Notes: generated by a model not told the origin, from the letters alone. Numbered from the stretch's first letter, positions 21,288 to 30,700 are shown. The stretch: 64,000 nucleotides of DNA from Haloterrigena sp. H1 (GCF_005938085.1 NZ_SMZK01000001.1:2542001-2606000); one strand, 5' to 3'. Made by a program: numbers and translations.

Positions 21288-21746
21288 CTAACTGTCTTCG
21301 GTGTCGCGGACGGCCGTACGGGCGATCGGAACGAGGTCGTCGACCGCGAACCCCTCGCGGCGGGCGTAGACGACCGCCGCAGCCTCGATCGTGAGGCCGA
21401 GCTCCCCCTGCAGGGAGTTGATCGCGCCGACAGCCTCGTGTTTTTCCATCCCCTCGGCGACCAGCGAGTCGAGAACGCGTTCGAACGCCGACCGCTCCTG
21501 GAGGAGATCCTCATCGGGCGTGAACTCCTCGGGCACCGTCACCTCGGCAGGATCGAAGGTCACGTCGAGGCCGGCGTCGGTTCGCTCGAGCAGCCCTTCT
21601 TTGGTGGCGACGTCGATCAATCGCTTCGATTGGTCGGGAGAAAACCAGTCCCGGTCGAGCGAGAGTGCGACGACGAACTCGTTTTCCTTGAGGCGACGCG
21701 TGCCGTGCTGGATGAACGGGGCGGCGACCGCGACGCGGAGACTCAT
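21288..21746 (-). CDS. DUF2240 family protein
   Basis: A 152-aa protein matching the archaeal DUF2240 family: MSLRVAVAAPFIQHGTRRL at the N-terminus, then LSLDRDWFSPDQSKRLIDVA and GLLERTDAGLDVTFDP, resembling a winged-helix-like region, with a C-terminal helical part EGMEKHEAVGAINSLQ. Upstream codons in the same frame overlap the opposite side of the RNase H-like gene and are rejected as a start. The family is archaeal and its role is unknown; a nucleic-acid-binding function is only a guess from the helical pattern. Confidence 0.82.
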   Translation of the reverse strand: MSLRVAVAAPFIQHGTRRLKENEFVVALSLDRDWFSPDQSKRLIDVATKEGLLERTDAGLDVTFDPAEVTVPEEFTPDEDLLQERSAFERVLDSLVAEGMEKHEAVGAINSLQGELGLTIEAAAVVYARREGFAVDDLVPIARTAVRDTEDS

Positions 21747-21828
21747 CGGGGAGGAGTTGCTCGAGCGGTGAGAAAACGATGACGGTTCGGGCCGGCCCTC
21801 GTCGCCGAATACGGCTGCTATCGGGTGC

Positions 21829-22473
21829 TCAGTCCGAGGCACGACCGCCGCCGGTGCCGTTGCGGTCGGCTCGAGACGGTGGCGGGAACTCGGCAGGAGC
21901 CGTCGGCTCGGGCGTCTCGGGGAGGACACACCGGTCGGCGTTCCGGTTGACGTGTCGGTACTGCTCCGGTGCGTTTGCAAGGGAGTGGGCAGGGTTTTGA
22001 TCGCTGTCGATTCGAGCGGCTCGAACCTCGTCGAACCCACAGAGGCGGGCCTGAATGCCCCGCCAGTGATACCGGGTCGCGGCTGGGACGGAGATCGGGC
22101 GGGGAGATTTCCCGTCGGGGTGTTGGGCCGCGAGGATGGCGTTGTTGACGTTGCTGGCGAGCGCGTCGTGGTCGATGAGGACGCCGACGGCGGCGTCCTG
22201 TGGCGCTCGCGCGGCGAGCACGTCGAGCCCGAGGTGCAGTGCCCGATACTCGGCGACGTTGTTGTCCGGCGGCGTGTCCGTCGTCGCGACGCGTGCGACG
22301 CGGGTGCCGTCGCGCGTTTCGATAACGGCGCCCAGCCCACCGCCCGACTCCCGGAAGGACCCGTCGGTAGCGACGTAGAAATCACGGTGGTGGGTCCGCG
22401 GGGGATGGGCGATGTGAGGTGTGGGCGACTCGTCGAACAGGTCCCGCAGTGCGGACCGGCCGTGAGCGGCCAT
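21829..22473 (-). CDS. RNase HI-like protein
   Basis: A 214-aa protein with an RNase HI fold. The four acidic positions are Asp in YVATDGSFRESGGG, Glu in NNVAEYRALHLGL, Asp in VGVLIDHDALASNV and Asp in the late RIDSDQNPAHSLAN block, so catalysis on RNA:DNA hybrids is plausible. About 35 N-terminal residues precede the fold and a proline-rich tail of about 40 residues follows. Haloarchaea often carry several such RNase HI paralogues. The start MAAHGRSALRDLF is chosen because the earlier frame has no family resemblance. Confidence 0.82.
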   Translation of the reverse strand: MAAHGRSALRDLFDESPTPHIAHPPRTHHRDFYVATDGSFRESGGGLGAVIETRDGTRVARVATTDTPPDNNVAEYRALHLGLDVLAARAPQDAAVGVLIDHDALASNVNNAILAAQHPDGKSPRPISVPAATRYHWRGIQARLCGFDEVRAARIDSDQNPAHSLANAPEQYRHVNRNADRCVLPETPEPTAPAEFPPPSRADRNGTGGGRASD

Positions 22474-22825
22474 ACAAACGAGTATGTCGGTCCGCCACTT
22501 AGTTATGTCGTCCGAGATAACACATGACACAGTACGTCTCGGGAGACCTCTAGTCGACTCCGGAGTGAGCTCTCGTACCAAACGGTTCACAACCGATCGC
22601 AGGGCCGTCGGCGATCGGATGTGTAGTGGCTGTCAGTAGTGACCACAGTCATACAGACCCCCAGCATGAACAGTCGTTTGTACTAACTATGTTGGCATCA
22701 CTGGCTCCGACAGGCGCCAAAACAGCCACGTTCGACGGATACCGAATTCGATCGATGAGGTCGGTCGATCGGGACCCAATCTGTGTTGGCAGCAGGTGTA
22801 ATACCACTGGGTGTCTGGAAAGGGT
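22474..22825. other. Divergent intergenic region, 352 bp
   Basis: It separates the minus-strand RNase HI-like gene from the plus-strand DUF7344-type gene and must hold both promoters. AT-rich candidates are TTAGTTATGTC near 22500 and TTTGTACTAACTATG near 22676. No gene or RNA was recognised. Confidence 0.4.
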
Positions 22826-23191
22826 ATGAGCCCGACGAACGCCAGCCGGATGGAAGCGGCCTGTTCCCTGCTCGCCGAGTCCGAGCGGCGGTTACTGCTC
22901 TACGAGCTCGCGGACAACCGGACCGCCAACCTCGAGGACCTCGTCACCCAGATCGCGGCCTTAGAACTGGACGTCAGCGCCCACGCGCTCGACAAGGAGA
23001 CCAGACAGCGCGTCTACGTCTCGCTCGTCCACAACCACCTGCCGCGGCTCGCGGATTACGGCATCATCGAGTACGACCTCCGAAGCGGTGACATCGTCCT
23101 GGCGGAGGGGTTCGACGACATCAAGCCCCTACTCGAGCAGTTCCGGACGACCGAAGACGACCCCGAGATTCGCGAACGGCCGCCGCTCTGA
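22826..23191 (+). CDS. DUF7344-type winged-helix protein
   Basis: A 121-aa protein of the haloarchaeal DUF7344 type, with the layout CSLLAESERRLLLYELAD, then LEDLVTQIA, RVYVSLVHNHLPRLADYGII and EYDLRSGDIVL. This is a small winged helix (helix, recognition region, wing) seen in putative transcription regulators. An in-frame GTG five codons upstream is possible. It is monocistronic. A second member lies at 43516-43881. DNA targets are unknown. Confidence 0.78.
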   Translation: MSPTNASRMEAACSLLAESERRLLLYELADNRTANLEDLVTQIAALELDVSAHALDKETRQRVYVSLVHNHLPRLADYGIIEYDLRSGDIVLAEGFDDIKPLLEQFRTTEDDPEIRERPPL

Positions 23192-23331
23192 GACGGCAAG
23201 CCGCGGTCGCCACTGCCGGACGGCAGTCGTGCTGACCGGCCTGGCGCTGCCAGAGCCGTATCGCCCTTGAGTCGACATCCGATCGGGCAGAATCGAAACC
23301 CCAAGGGTGGCTCGCACCCGAGAGAGCCGCT

Positions 23332-24231
23332 GTGATCCGGTATCGAAATCTCGGGTTGTTCGTGGCGCTCGCGACGCTGTGGGGTGGTGCGTTCGTCGCG
23401 ATCAGTGTGGGACTTGACTACTTTCCGCCGCTCCTGTTCGCGGCGTTTCGGTACGATATCGCCGGGCTCCTGATGCTCGGCTATGCAGCGGTTGTCGTCG
23501 AGCAGTGGCGACCTCGAGACCTGGTCGAGTGGGCACAGGTCGCCGTCGGTGCCGTGCTGTTGATCGCGGCCTATCACGCGTTTCTCTTCGTCGGCCAACA
23601 GCGCACGCCGGCGGCGACCGCAGCCATTCTGGTGAGTCTCTCACCGGTCTTGAGTACCGGCTTCGCTCGGCTGCTCGTTCCCGCCGACGCGCTCTCACCG
23701 GCCGGCATGGTCGGCGTCCTCGTCGGACTCGCCGGCGTCGCGGTGATCGTCCAGCCGGATCCGTCGAATCTGCTCGCAGCGGACGCCGTGTCGAAAGGGC
23801 TCGTTTTCTGTGCGGCAGCGGCGTTCGCGCTCGGTAGCGTCCTCACTCGCCGTCTCGATGCCGCCCTCCCGATCGAGACGATGGAGGCCTGGTCGATGCT
23901 CGGCGGCGCGGTCGTCCTCCATCTCGTGAGCCTCGCGCTCGATGAACCGCTCGAGCCAGCCACGTGGACCCACCCGGAAGCGATCGGCGCGCTCGCCGTC
24001 CTCGCGTTCGGCGCGAGCGCGGTCGGCTTTCTCATCTACTTCGACCTGCTCGAGCGACTGGGTGCCGTCGAGATCAACATGGTCTCGTACGTGGCCCCGA
24101 TCGTGACCGCGATCGTCGGCTGGCTCTATCTCGACGAGACCGCCGATGTCGTGACGCTGGCCGGGTTCGGACTCATCGCGGTCGGCTTCGTCCTCGTCAA
24201 GCGTCGGGCGATCCGCCGGGAACTCTTCTGA
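23332..24231 (+). CDS. EamA/DMT-superfamily permease
   Basis: A 299-aa membrane protein with ten hydrophobic helices as two EamA repeats. The first opens with ALATLWGGAFVAISVGLDYF and the second with AAAAFALGSVLTRRLDAALP; the block VEINMVSYVAPIVTAIVGWL is typical of the family. These are drug/metabolite transporters exporting amino acids or other small solutes; substrate is not deducible. It starts with GTG. No partner gene is nearby. Confidence 0.9.
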   Translation: MIRYRNLGLFVALATLWGGAFVAISVGLDYFPPLLFAAFRYDIAGLLMLGYAAVVVEQWRPRDLVEWAQVAVGAVLLIAAYHAFLFVGQQRTPAATAAILVSLSPVLSTGFARLLVPADALSPAGMVGVLVGLAGVAVIVQPDPSNLLAADAVSKGLVFCAAAAFALGSVLTRRLDAALPIETMEAWSMLGGAVVLHLVSLALDEPLEPATWTHPEAIGALAVLAFGASAVGFLIYFDLLERLGAVEINMVSYVAPIVTAIVGWLYLDETADVVTLAGFGLIAVGFVLVKRRAIRRELF

Positions 24232-24332
24232 GGGCTATCAGTCGAGATCGCGAATTCGCCGAACGTCTCGTCGAGCACGAGCAGGGACTCGATCGGCCAA
24301 CGATCACTCTGCCCGAAGTCGATGCGGAGCAC

Positions 24333-24608
24333 CTATCGGTAGTGGGGATGGCCGACGTACAACGCGAGGCAGTTCCCGACGACCAGACAGACGAACAGAA
24401 CGGCATCGAACGAGGACGACAGTCCGGTCGCGAGCAGGGGGAGGTACAGAAACGGCATGGCGATGGCCGTCCAGAATCCGACCGCGCGGATCGAGGTGAC
24501 GAGCCCCGGTGCGACTCGCTCGAGGATGCCGTGGGCGTCGTCACTCCCCTCGCTCGTCGAACTCGAGCCAGCGGATCGCTGGTCGGGGATGGAAGGTGGA
24601 CTGGCCAT
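24333..24608 (-). CDS. Small membrane protein next to archaetidylserine decarboxylase
   Basis: A 91-aa protein with a polar N-terminus (about 35 residues rich in Ser and Asp) and two hydrophobic helices: AVGFWTAIAMPFLYLPLLAT and AVLFVCLVVGNCLALYVG, ending HPHYR. The frame is open further upstream but looks non-coding there. It lies about 180 bp downstream of the decarboxylase on the same strand and may be cotranscribed. Not recognised. Codon use supports coding. Confidence 0.6.
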   Translation of the reverse strand: MASPPSIPDQRSAGSSSTSEGSDDAHGILERVAPGLVTSIRAVGFWTAIAMPFLYLPLLATGLSSSFDAVLFVCLVVGNCLALYVGHPHYR

Positions 24609-24788
24609 CGGGATCAGTGGATGCCATTCCGTTCGTCCGCTATCCAAAATAGCGATGCGACAGTTTCGATCGGTTACGACGGATTCAACGGGATCTGCTG
24701 TGCTGAACGAGGCGTTTATCGATCGAAACAGTCGGCTGTCAGCAAGACGGGTCTCCCGCAAAGACGTGATAGTCGCGTTCTCTCGAGG

Positions 24789-25496
24789 TCACGGTTCGTG
24801 GCCGGTTCGATCGGCCGTCGTGTGGGGTGACGACTCGAGCACGACGGTTTCCCCGGCAGTCATCGAGTCCCCGATGTCGACGGCGATATCCTCACGGTCG
24901 ACCGACGGCGGAAAGAGCAGATCGACGCGGCTGCCGAAGGCGATGTGGCCGATGCGGTCGCCGCGCGCGAGGTCGTCGCCGGAGTCGGCGTAGGGATAGA
25001 TGCGACGGGCGAACGCGCCGGCGATCAGCGTGACTGCAGCATCGTGGTCCGGGCTGTCCGCACTCGAGGTGTCGACGCTCGTCGCTGCCTCGGCAGGTGC
25101 CGACGGCAGGTTCGCCGAGTCGGACGCGAGACGGACGTGGACGCGTTCGTTTCTGTCGGATTCCTTCGAGAACGCGGGCCGGTTCGCGCCGGGGACGTGT
25201 TCGACATCGGTGACGTGGCCCGCGAAGGGTGCGCGAACGACGTGGACGTGCCAGACGTTCATGAAGACGCCGAGCCGGACTCGATCGCCTTCCTTGCGGA
25301 GGACGGAGACGGTCCCGTCGGCCGGCGAGACGACACCGGTCGCCGGCGGTGTGCGCTCCGGATCGCGAAAGAACGCGAGGGTACTCGCACCGAGCGCGAG
25401 CGCGACGAGCGCGACCGTAGCGCTATAGAGAAGCGCGAACGGCGCAGCGAGCAGCGGGACGATCGCGTACTTCCAGGCCCCCGGCGCGAATTTCAT
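24789..25496 (-). CDS. Archaetidylserine decarboxylase (protein-sorting system PssD)
   Basis: A 235-aa phosphatidylserine decarboxylase homologue. Two N-terminal helices (AIVPLLAAPFALLY, TVALVALALGAST) precede ATGVVSPADGTVS, GVFMNVWHVHVVRAPFAG and the self-cleavage site IAFGSRVDLLFPP, where processing before the Ser would create the pyruvoyl group. It converts archaetidylserine to archaetidylethanolamine, the lipid used by the archaeosortase ArtA system to anchor proteins such as the S-layer glycoprotein. The partner PssA is not adjacent. Internal insert (Ala/Ser/Asp-rich, about 125-150) is longer than in bacterial enzymes. Confidence 0.9.
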   Translation of the reverse strand: MKFAPGAWKYAIVPLLAAPFALLYSATVALVALALGASTLAFFRDPERTPPATGVVSPADGTVSVLRKEGDRVRLGVFMNVWHVHVVRAPFAGHVTDVEHVPGANRPAFSKESDRNERVHVRLASDSANLPSAPAEAATSVDTSSADSPDHDAAVTLIAGAFARRIYPYADSGDDLARGDRIGHIAFGSRVDLLFPPSVDREDIAVDIGDSMTAGETVVLESSPHTTADRTGHEP

Positions 25497-25820
25497 AGCA
25501 GGGGAAACGAGAGCGACTCGTATGGCCGTTACGGATCGACAACCCGTCGACGTGGCTCTCGGTCGATCACACCGCCGTTCACGGGCTACGACAATCCGGA
25601 CCTACCGGTCTCGTATGGCGTGGGTTACGAAACGCATGCAGGTCGCTCGGAGCCCGTCTGGCGTCGGCGATCGATACGGCAGCCCTGTGACTCGTGTATT
25701 GGAAGGCTATGTCGGACGGCGGTGGTCGATCACGAGAATCGATGCGTTCACCACGGGCATGCTATGTGAGCCGGGTTTTCCCGGCGTTATGACGTATAAG
25801 ATACTGTTGACAACCGAGAA
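25497..25820. other. Intergenic region without a recognisable gene
   Basis: About 320 bp between divergent genes. Short open frames here have poor haloarchaeal codon bias and were not accepted. AT-rich positions near 25790 (GACGTATAAGATAC) could be a second promoter for the downstream lipoprotein. Confidence 0.4.
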
Positions 25821-25831
25821 TAACAATATAT
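25821..25831 (+). promoter_or_regulatory. TATA-like box of the deacetylase lipoprotein gene
   Basis: TAACAATATAT lies about 35 bp before the start codon in a locally AT-rich stretch. Position fits an archaeal promoter with a very short leader. Confidence 0.4.
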
Positions 25832-25859
25832 CGCACCGTGGCGCAAGCGGTCGCCAACA

Positions 25860-27047
25860 ATGAAACGACGCACCTATCTCAGCGCCGCCCTCGTAGCCAC
25901 TCTCGCCGGCTGCTCGACGTCCGAAGAATCGGACGACAGCCCCAACTCTGACCAGCCAACGGCCCAACTGTTCGACGATTTCGAGAACTTGGACGCGTGG
26001 AACGTGCCACTTGGTACGCTTACGGCCGATCGAGAGCGTTCGTACACCGGCTCGCAGTCCGCACGACTCGAGTCGGGGCCCGACAACCAGTTCCGGATCG
26101 TCCGGGAACTGGACGAGCCACAGGATTTCTCGGGCATGCGACCGACCATGGCGATGGCGACGGAACACGAGGCCGATATGGTCGTCCAGTTGCTCGACGA
26201 GGACGAGAATCGGATGGTCTTCAGACAGCGAATGCACAGCGACACGCCGCTCGTCCACAACAATTTCGGCGTCGATACCGTCGACGGTGAGCCCGACCTG
26301 AGCGCGATCACCGAGGTCCAGATCATCCGCTGGACCGCCGACGACGACAAGGGATCGGTCTGGGTGGACGACCTCCGGTTTGCCCCCACGCCGGACCTCG
26401 GCAAGGTCATGGTACACTTCGACGGTGGCCACGAGTCCATCTACACGCACGGATTCCCGATTCTCGACGAGTATGGGTATCCCGCGGTGTCGTTTATCGT
26501 CCCGGGTCGGGTTCGCGAAGACGAAAGTGCGACGGGCAACCACCTTCTCACCGACCAGATCGGGGAACTGTCCGACGCCGGCTGGACGATCGGCAGTCAT
26601 TCGATGCACGGCCTCGATCTCACCACCCTCTCGGGCCGTGACCCGGCAACGGAGGTCAGCGACGCGAAAGCGTGGCTCGAGGACAACGGCTACGAGGACG
26701 GTGCGCGCTACTTCTCCTACCCGGTCGGCAGCTACAATGAGGAGGTTTTAGAGGCCGTCTCGGAAAACCACAGTCTCGCGTTCGCCGGTCGTTACCCATC
26801 GCAAGGCGCTGCGATGAACCCACAGCTCTCCTCGCGAGTCACCGGTCTCAGCGTCGAGGAGGCGCGGACGGCGCTCGACCTCACCGCCGAGCTGGGCGGC
26901 ATCACGTCGCTGACTTTCACCCGACTCGACGGGAGTTCCCAGTCGGTGCTCCGAGAGACGGTCAGCTACCTCAACGAGTTAGAGTCCGCTGGCGATCTCG
27001 AGGTGATTACTCCAAAAGACATGGAAGACTCGTTCGTCGTCCAATGA
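25860..27047 (+). CDS. Tat-exported lipoprotein with a polysaccharide-deacetylase (NodB) domain
   Basis: A 395-aa protein. The N-terminus MKRRTYLSAALVATLAGC carries twin Arg and a lipobox (LAGC), so it is probably exported by Tat and lipid-anchored outside. Residues about 40-180 look like a carbohydrate-binding jelly-roll (FDDFENLDAWNV to WVDDLRFAP). The NodB domain follows: motif 1 is VMVHFDGGHESIYTHGFP, keeping the catalytic Asp but with Gly at the second, metal-binding Asp; motif 2 is GSHSMHG with both His. A deacetylase acting on surface glycans is the natural guess, but the altered motif makes activity uncertain. Confidence 0.85.
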   Translation: MKRRTYLSAALVATLAGCSTSEESDDSPNSDQPTAQLFDDFENLDAWNVPLGTLTADRERSYTGSQSARLESGPDNQFRIVRELDEPQDFSGMRPTMAMATEHEADMVVQLLDEDENRMVFRQRMHSDTPLVHNNFGVDTVDGEPDLSAITEVQIIRWTADDDKGSVWVDDLRFAPTPDLGKVMVHFDGGHESIYTHGFPILDEYGYPAVSFIVPGRVREDESATGNHLLTDQIGELSDAGWTIGSHSMHGLDLTTLSGRDPATEVSDAKAWLEDNGYEDGARYFSYPVGSYNEEVLEAVSENHSLAFAGRYPSQGAAMNPQLSSRVTGLSVEEARTALDLTAELGGITSLTFTRLDGSSQSVLRETVSYLNELESAGDLEVITPKDMEDSFVVQ

Positions 27048-27070
27048 GTGGTGGCTGAGAGGGGTCCGTA

Positions 27071-29911
27071 TCAATCCCAGAACGACTGGGTTCGGGCGTA
27101 CTCACGTTCCTTCGAGAGGATATCGCGGTAGAACTCGGCCTCGTCCTCACGCAACTTGTTGATTATCTGGGCGGCGTTGTGCGGGCCGACGCCGCGGGCG
27201 GCCATCGCGATGACGGCCTGCTTGCCGTGACTCTGGACGAGACTCGCGGCCCGGAACGCACGCTCGGTCATCGCGCGTTGCTCGTCGTCCTTTTCCTCGG
27301 CGCGCACCGCCTGGACGACCTCGTCGGCCCAGGGGTTCAGCGACGCGATCCGAGTCGAGCCACACTCGGGACACTCGGGCTGGTCGGGAACCCGCTTGAC
27401 CTTCGTCTTCACTTTCCACTCCGTGCAGTGGGTGCACAGTAGGATGACGCGATCGTCCCGAATCCGCTCTTTGACCGTCTCGATCACGCTCGCGTCGGCG
27501 TTTTCGGGCGCAAGCAGTTCCTTACCGCCCGACGACCGGCCACCCTGTCCGACCGGCGTGCGACCGCGATGGGTCACCACCGCGAGCTCGCCCGACTGAA
27601 TCCGCTGGAGCACCGCACTCGCACGCTCGACGTCCAGATCCTCGTGGAACACCTCCCGGATCGCCTCCTCGTACATCGGGGTGTCCTCGAGCGCTGCCAG
27701 CAGCCGGTCGTTCGAGATGCGGCCCGACCCCCTGTTTTGCCAGCGTTTGAGCGCGCCGAACTTCGCTGAGACCTGTGCGAGCCGGAAGGCAAGCGCATCC
27801 GAGCGCTTGAGCCCGAGTTCGACGATCGCCTCGACATGATCCGGGTCAGTCTCCTCGAGCACCTCGAGTACGTCGCTGGTCGCGATCGACGTCGGCACCT
27901 CGAGTTCGATCCGGTAGGGGTCGGTCTCGAGGCCGACCGACGAGCCGGCCTGCTGGCCCAACAGTGCGGAGAGCAGCCGGCCGAGCGTCTCGTTTGCCAT
28001 GCGGCCGAAGGGCGCATTGAGGACGACGGTCCGGCCCTGGCGCTCGAGAACGAGTCGATCGGCCGTCGGCATCGGTGCGTCGGCGTCGACCTGGCGCTCG
28101 AGTTGCGTGCAGGCCTCGGTGAGCGTGTACTCGTCGGACGGATACCGGCCAGCGAGTTCGCGGCCGACTGCAGCGGCGTCGGCCCCCGTCTCGAGTTGTG
28201 GCTCGGCGACAGCCCGGATCTCGCCGACCTCGCCGGCGACCGCGGCGGGGACGGGGATCTCCTGGCCGATCCACGAGGGCACCTCGCCGGCGGGGTCCTC
28301 GATCGGGCTGACCTTGACCCGAGCCTCCTCGTCGTCGATCTCGGCGATCCGCCACATCTCGCCGCGCTGGATGAACACCTCGCCCGGCTGGGCGAAGTTG
28401 ACGACGAACCGCTCGTCCAAGGTCCCGATCTGGCCTCCCGAGGCGATGTCGTGGACCTCGTAGGTTTCCTCGTCGGGGATCATCGAGAGATTGGCGTAGA
28501 CGTACTTCCAGGTGCCGCCGGTGGTCTCGATGCGGTCGTCGCCCTCGTCGAACCATAGGATTCGGTTCCGGTTCAGTTCCGAGATGATTTCGCGGATCGT
28601 CGCTTCGGGAACCGTCCGAAACGGATACGCCCGCGTGACGGTCTCGACGGCTTCATCGACCGGCGTATCACCGCGACTCTGGACGATCGCGGGCAACTGA
28701 TTCGCGACCACGTCCAGACTCCCCTCGTGGATCGCCGCTGGTTCGACCTCGCCGTCGCGGGCCCGGCGAGCGATCGCCAGCGCCTCGAGCGTGTCGTCGG
28801 GCCGGGTCGTGACGATCGTTCCGCTCGAGACCGCGTCCTGCCGGTGGCCCGCGCGACCGATCCGCTGGAGGAGCCGCGTGACCTGTCGGGGACTCTTGTA
28901 CTGGATCACGTGATCGACCTGTCCGACGTCGATGCCCAGTTCCATCGAGGACGTACACAGCAGGCCGTCGAGCTCGCCGGCTTTGAACCGGTCCTCGACG
29001 TCGATCCGGGCCTCCTTCGAGAGCGAGCCGTGGTGGACGCCGATCGGAAACTCGAGTTCTTTGAATCGCGAGCCGAGCGCTTCCGCCGTCTGACGCGTGT
29101 TGACGAAGATCAGTGTCGACTCGTGGGTCGCGACGAGATCGCGGATCAGCCGGACGTGACTAGCCGTATCCGGCTCGGTCATCAGTTCGCCTGCCAACCG
29201 CTCGTCCTCGTCGGTAATCTCCGGCTGACGAACCGTTACGTCGACGTTACTTCCCACGTCGATCTCCCGAATCTCGCAGGGGCGACCGCCGGTCAGAAAC
29301 TGACCGACTTCGGCGGGGTCGCCGACGGTCGCCGAGAGGCCGATCCGCTGGAACGGCCCCGCGAGGTCCCGGAGCCGCTCGAGACCCACCGAGAGCTGCG
29401 CCCCCCGCTTCGAGGCGGCGAGTTCGTGGACCTCGTCGATCACGACGTGAGAGATGTCTGCCAGGGCCTCGCGAAGCCGCTCGCCGGTAAGCATCGCCTG
29501 GACGGTCTCGGGCGTCGTGATCAGCACGTCCGGCGGGTTCTCTGCCTGTTTGCCCCGCTGGTACTGGGTCGTATCACCGTGGCGGACGTCGACCGCGAGG
29601 TCGAGATAGTCGCCCCACCACTCGAGGCGCTCGCGCATATCGCGGTTGAGCGCCCGCAGCGGCGTGATATAGAGCGCGCCGAAGCCCTCGGGGGCCCCTT
29701 CACCGGCGACCAGATGATCGAAGACCGGCAACATCGCCGTCTCGGTCTTCCCGCTTCCGGTGGGGGCGATCACGAGCGTATTCTCGCCGGCCGCAAGCGG
29801 CGGGATCGCCAGTCGCTGCGGTGCTGTCGGCTGCGAGAAGCCGCGTTCGGAGAGCGCCCCGCGAACCGTCTCGCCGAGGTGGGTAAACGCCGCGACGTCC
29901 CCGTCAGTCAT
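27071..29911 (-). CDS. Lhr-type DEAD/DEAH helicase
   Basis: A 946-aa SF2 helicase of the Lhr group. Motifs in order: Q-region GFSQPTAPQRLAIPPL, Walker A APTGSGKTETAMLP, Ia TPLRALNRDM, II VIDEVHEL, III LSATVGD, IV IFVNTRQTAE, V TSSMELGIDVGQVDHV and VI LLQRIGRAGHR. A winged helix and the long Lhr-specific C-terminal region follow, with a four-Cys site CTHCTEWKVK...CPECGSTRIA near residue 840. Such proteins unwind RNA:DNA or DNA forks and act in repair. The upstream frame runs on into the next gene's opposite reading and is not coding; MTDGDVAAFTHLG is the start. Confidence 0.92.
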   Translation of the reverse strand: MTDGDVAAFTHLGETVRGALSERGFSQPTAPQRLAIPPLAAGENTLVIAPTGSGKTETAMLPVFDHLVAGEGAPEGFGALYITPLRALNRDMRERLEWWGDYLDLAVDVRHGDTTQYQRGKQAENPPDVLITTPETVQAMLTGERLREALADISHVVIDEVHELAASKRGAQLSVGLERLRDLAGPFQRIGLSATVGDPAEVGQFLTGGRPCEIREIDVGSNVDVTVRQPEITDEDERLAGELMTEPDTASHVRLIRDLVATHESTLIFVNTRQTAEALGSRFKELEFPIGVHHGSLSKEARIDVEDRFKAGELDGLLCTSSMELGIDVGQVDHVIQYKSPRQVTRLLQRIGRAGHRQDAVSSGTIVTTRPDDTLEALAIARRARDGEVEPAAIHEGSLDVVANQLPAIVQSRGDTPVDEAVETVTRAYPFRTVPEATIREIISELNRNRILWFDEGDDRIETTGGTWKYVYANLSMIPDEETYEVHDIASGGQIGTLDERFVVNFAQPGEVFIQRGEMWRIAEIDDEEARVKVSPIEDPAGEVPSWIGQEIPVPAAVAGEVGEIRAVAEPQLETGADAAAVGRELAGRYPSDEYTLTEACTQLERQVDADAPMPTADRLVLERQGRTVVLNAPFGRMANETLGRLLSALLGQQAGSSVGLETDPYRIELEVPTSIATSDVLEVLEETDPDHVEAIVELGLKRSDALAFRLAQVSAKFGALKRWQNRGSGRISNDRLLAALEDTPMYEEAIREVFHEDLDVERASAVLQRIQSGELAVVTHRGRTPVGQGGRSSGGKELLAPENADASVIETVKERIRDDRVILLCTHCTEWKVKTKVKRVPDQPECPECGSTRIASLNPWADEVVQAVRAEEKDDEQRAMTERAFRAASLVQSHGKQAVIAMAARGVGPHNAAQIINKLREDEAEFYRDILSKEREYARTQSFWD

Positions 29912-29972
29912 AGAGCCACGGTAGGGACGAACGGCGCATAAGGGCCACGTTTCCGGTGAACTCGAGGGCAGC

Positions 29973-30581
29973 TCACTCCTCGGAGTCGTCGTCGGCGTCG
30001 GCCTCGCCGCCCGGTTCCGTTTCAGCGTCGGTGTCGTCGGCGGCGAGATTCGTTGCGATGTCCTCGTCGACCGCCATCTCGCCCGGTTCGGCCGGCTCGT
30101 CCTGTACGTCGGGTTCGGCGCGTTCTGCGATTTCCGCGTCCGAGCGGTCGTCGGTGTAGTCGGCACGCGTCTCCGACTCGTCGAGCACGTCGCCACCACC
30201 CTCGTCCCCCGGTTCGGCGGGGTCGTCGCGCTCGGCGTCCGCGCTGTCGGTCGACGGCTCGAGATCGGTACCGCTCTCGGCCGCCTCGTTTCGCGGACCA
30301 TCCGTACTACTGTCAGGAACGGTGTCGCTGGTTCGATCCTGTATCGTCGCGAGCGGGAGCTCGTCGGAGACGGTGTCTGCGATCTCGTCTTGCACCTCGT
30401 CGATGGACTGGGCCGGCACGTCGTCCCGCCGGCCGAGCACGCGTAACACGGCGTAGGTGAACGCGAGCACGCCAACAGCAGTCAGAAGGTGTTTGACGAG
30501 TTGGCTCACGGACGACGTGCCGGCCGTCGACTCCGTCTCGGCGGGGTTCGATCGCTCGCAATCGGATTGTCGAAGTCGCAT
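29973..30581 (-). CDS. Acidic single-span membrane protein
   Basis: A 202-aa protein with one hydrophobic helix, VKHLLTAVGVLAFTYAVLRVL, near the N-terminus, then a disordered tail of about 140 residues dominated by Asp, Glu, Pro and Gly, for example DEGGGDVLDESETRADY. The tail is presumably extracellular or cytoplasmic filler typical of haloarchaeal surface proteins. No family was recognised. It lies 61 bp upstream of the Lhr helicase on the same strand and could be cotranscribed with it. Start chosen at MRLRQSDCERS; an earlier ATG exists. Confidence 0.65.
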   Translation of the reverse strand: MRLRQSDCERSNPAETESTAGTSSVSQLVKHLLTAVGVLAFTYAVLRVLGRRDDVPAQSIDEVQDEIADTVSDELPLATIQDRTSDTVPDSSTDGPRNEAAESGTDLEPSTDSADAERDDPAEPGDEGGGDVLDESETRADYTDDRSDAEIAERAEPDVQDEPAEPGEMAVDEDIATNLAADDTDAETEPGGEADADDDSEE

Positions 30582-30700
30582 CACGACCGATACGGACTCC
30601 GGTGACAAGTCGGTTTGGCGTGCAAAAGCCAGCACCGGAAGGACTCGAGCGGACTCGCTCGCTCGAGCACAGGAGTCTATGACGGTTCCAACCGGTTGTG

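Noticed and set aside
25522..25863. 113-codon plus-strand frame before the deacetylase gene
   Set aside because: Arg/Thr-rich with unbiased third positions and it overlaps the promoter of the next gene.
28727..29941. 404-codon plus-strand frame antisense to the helicase
   Set aside because: Arg/Asp-rich shadow frame; the minus-strand helicase motifs are unambiguous.
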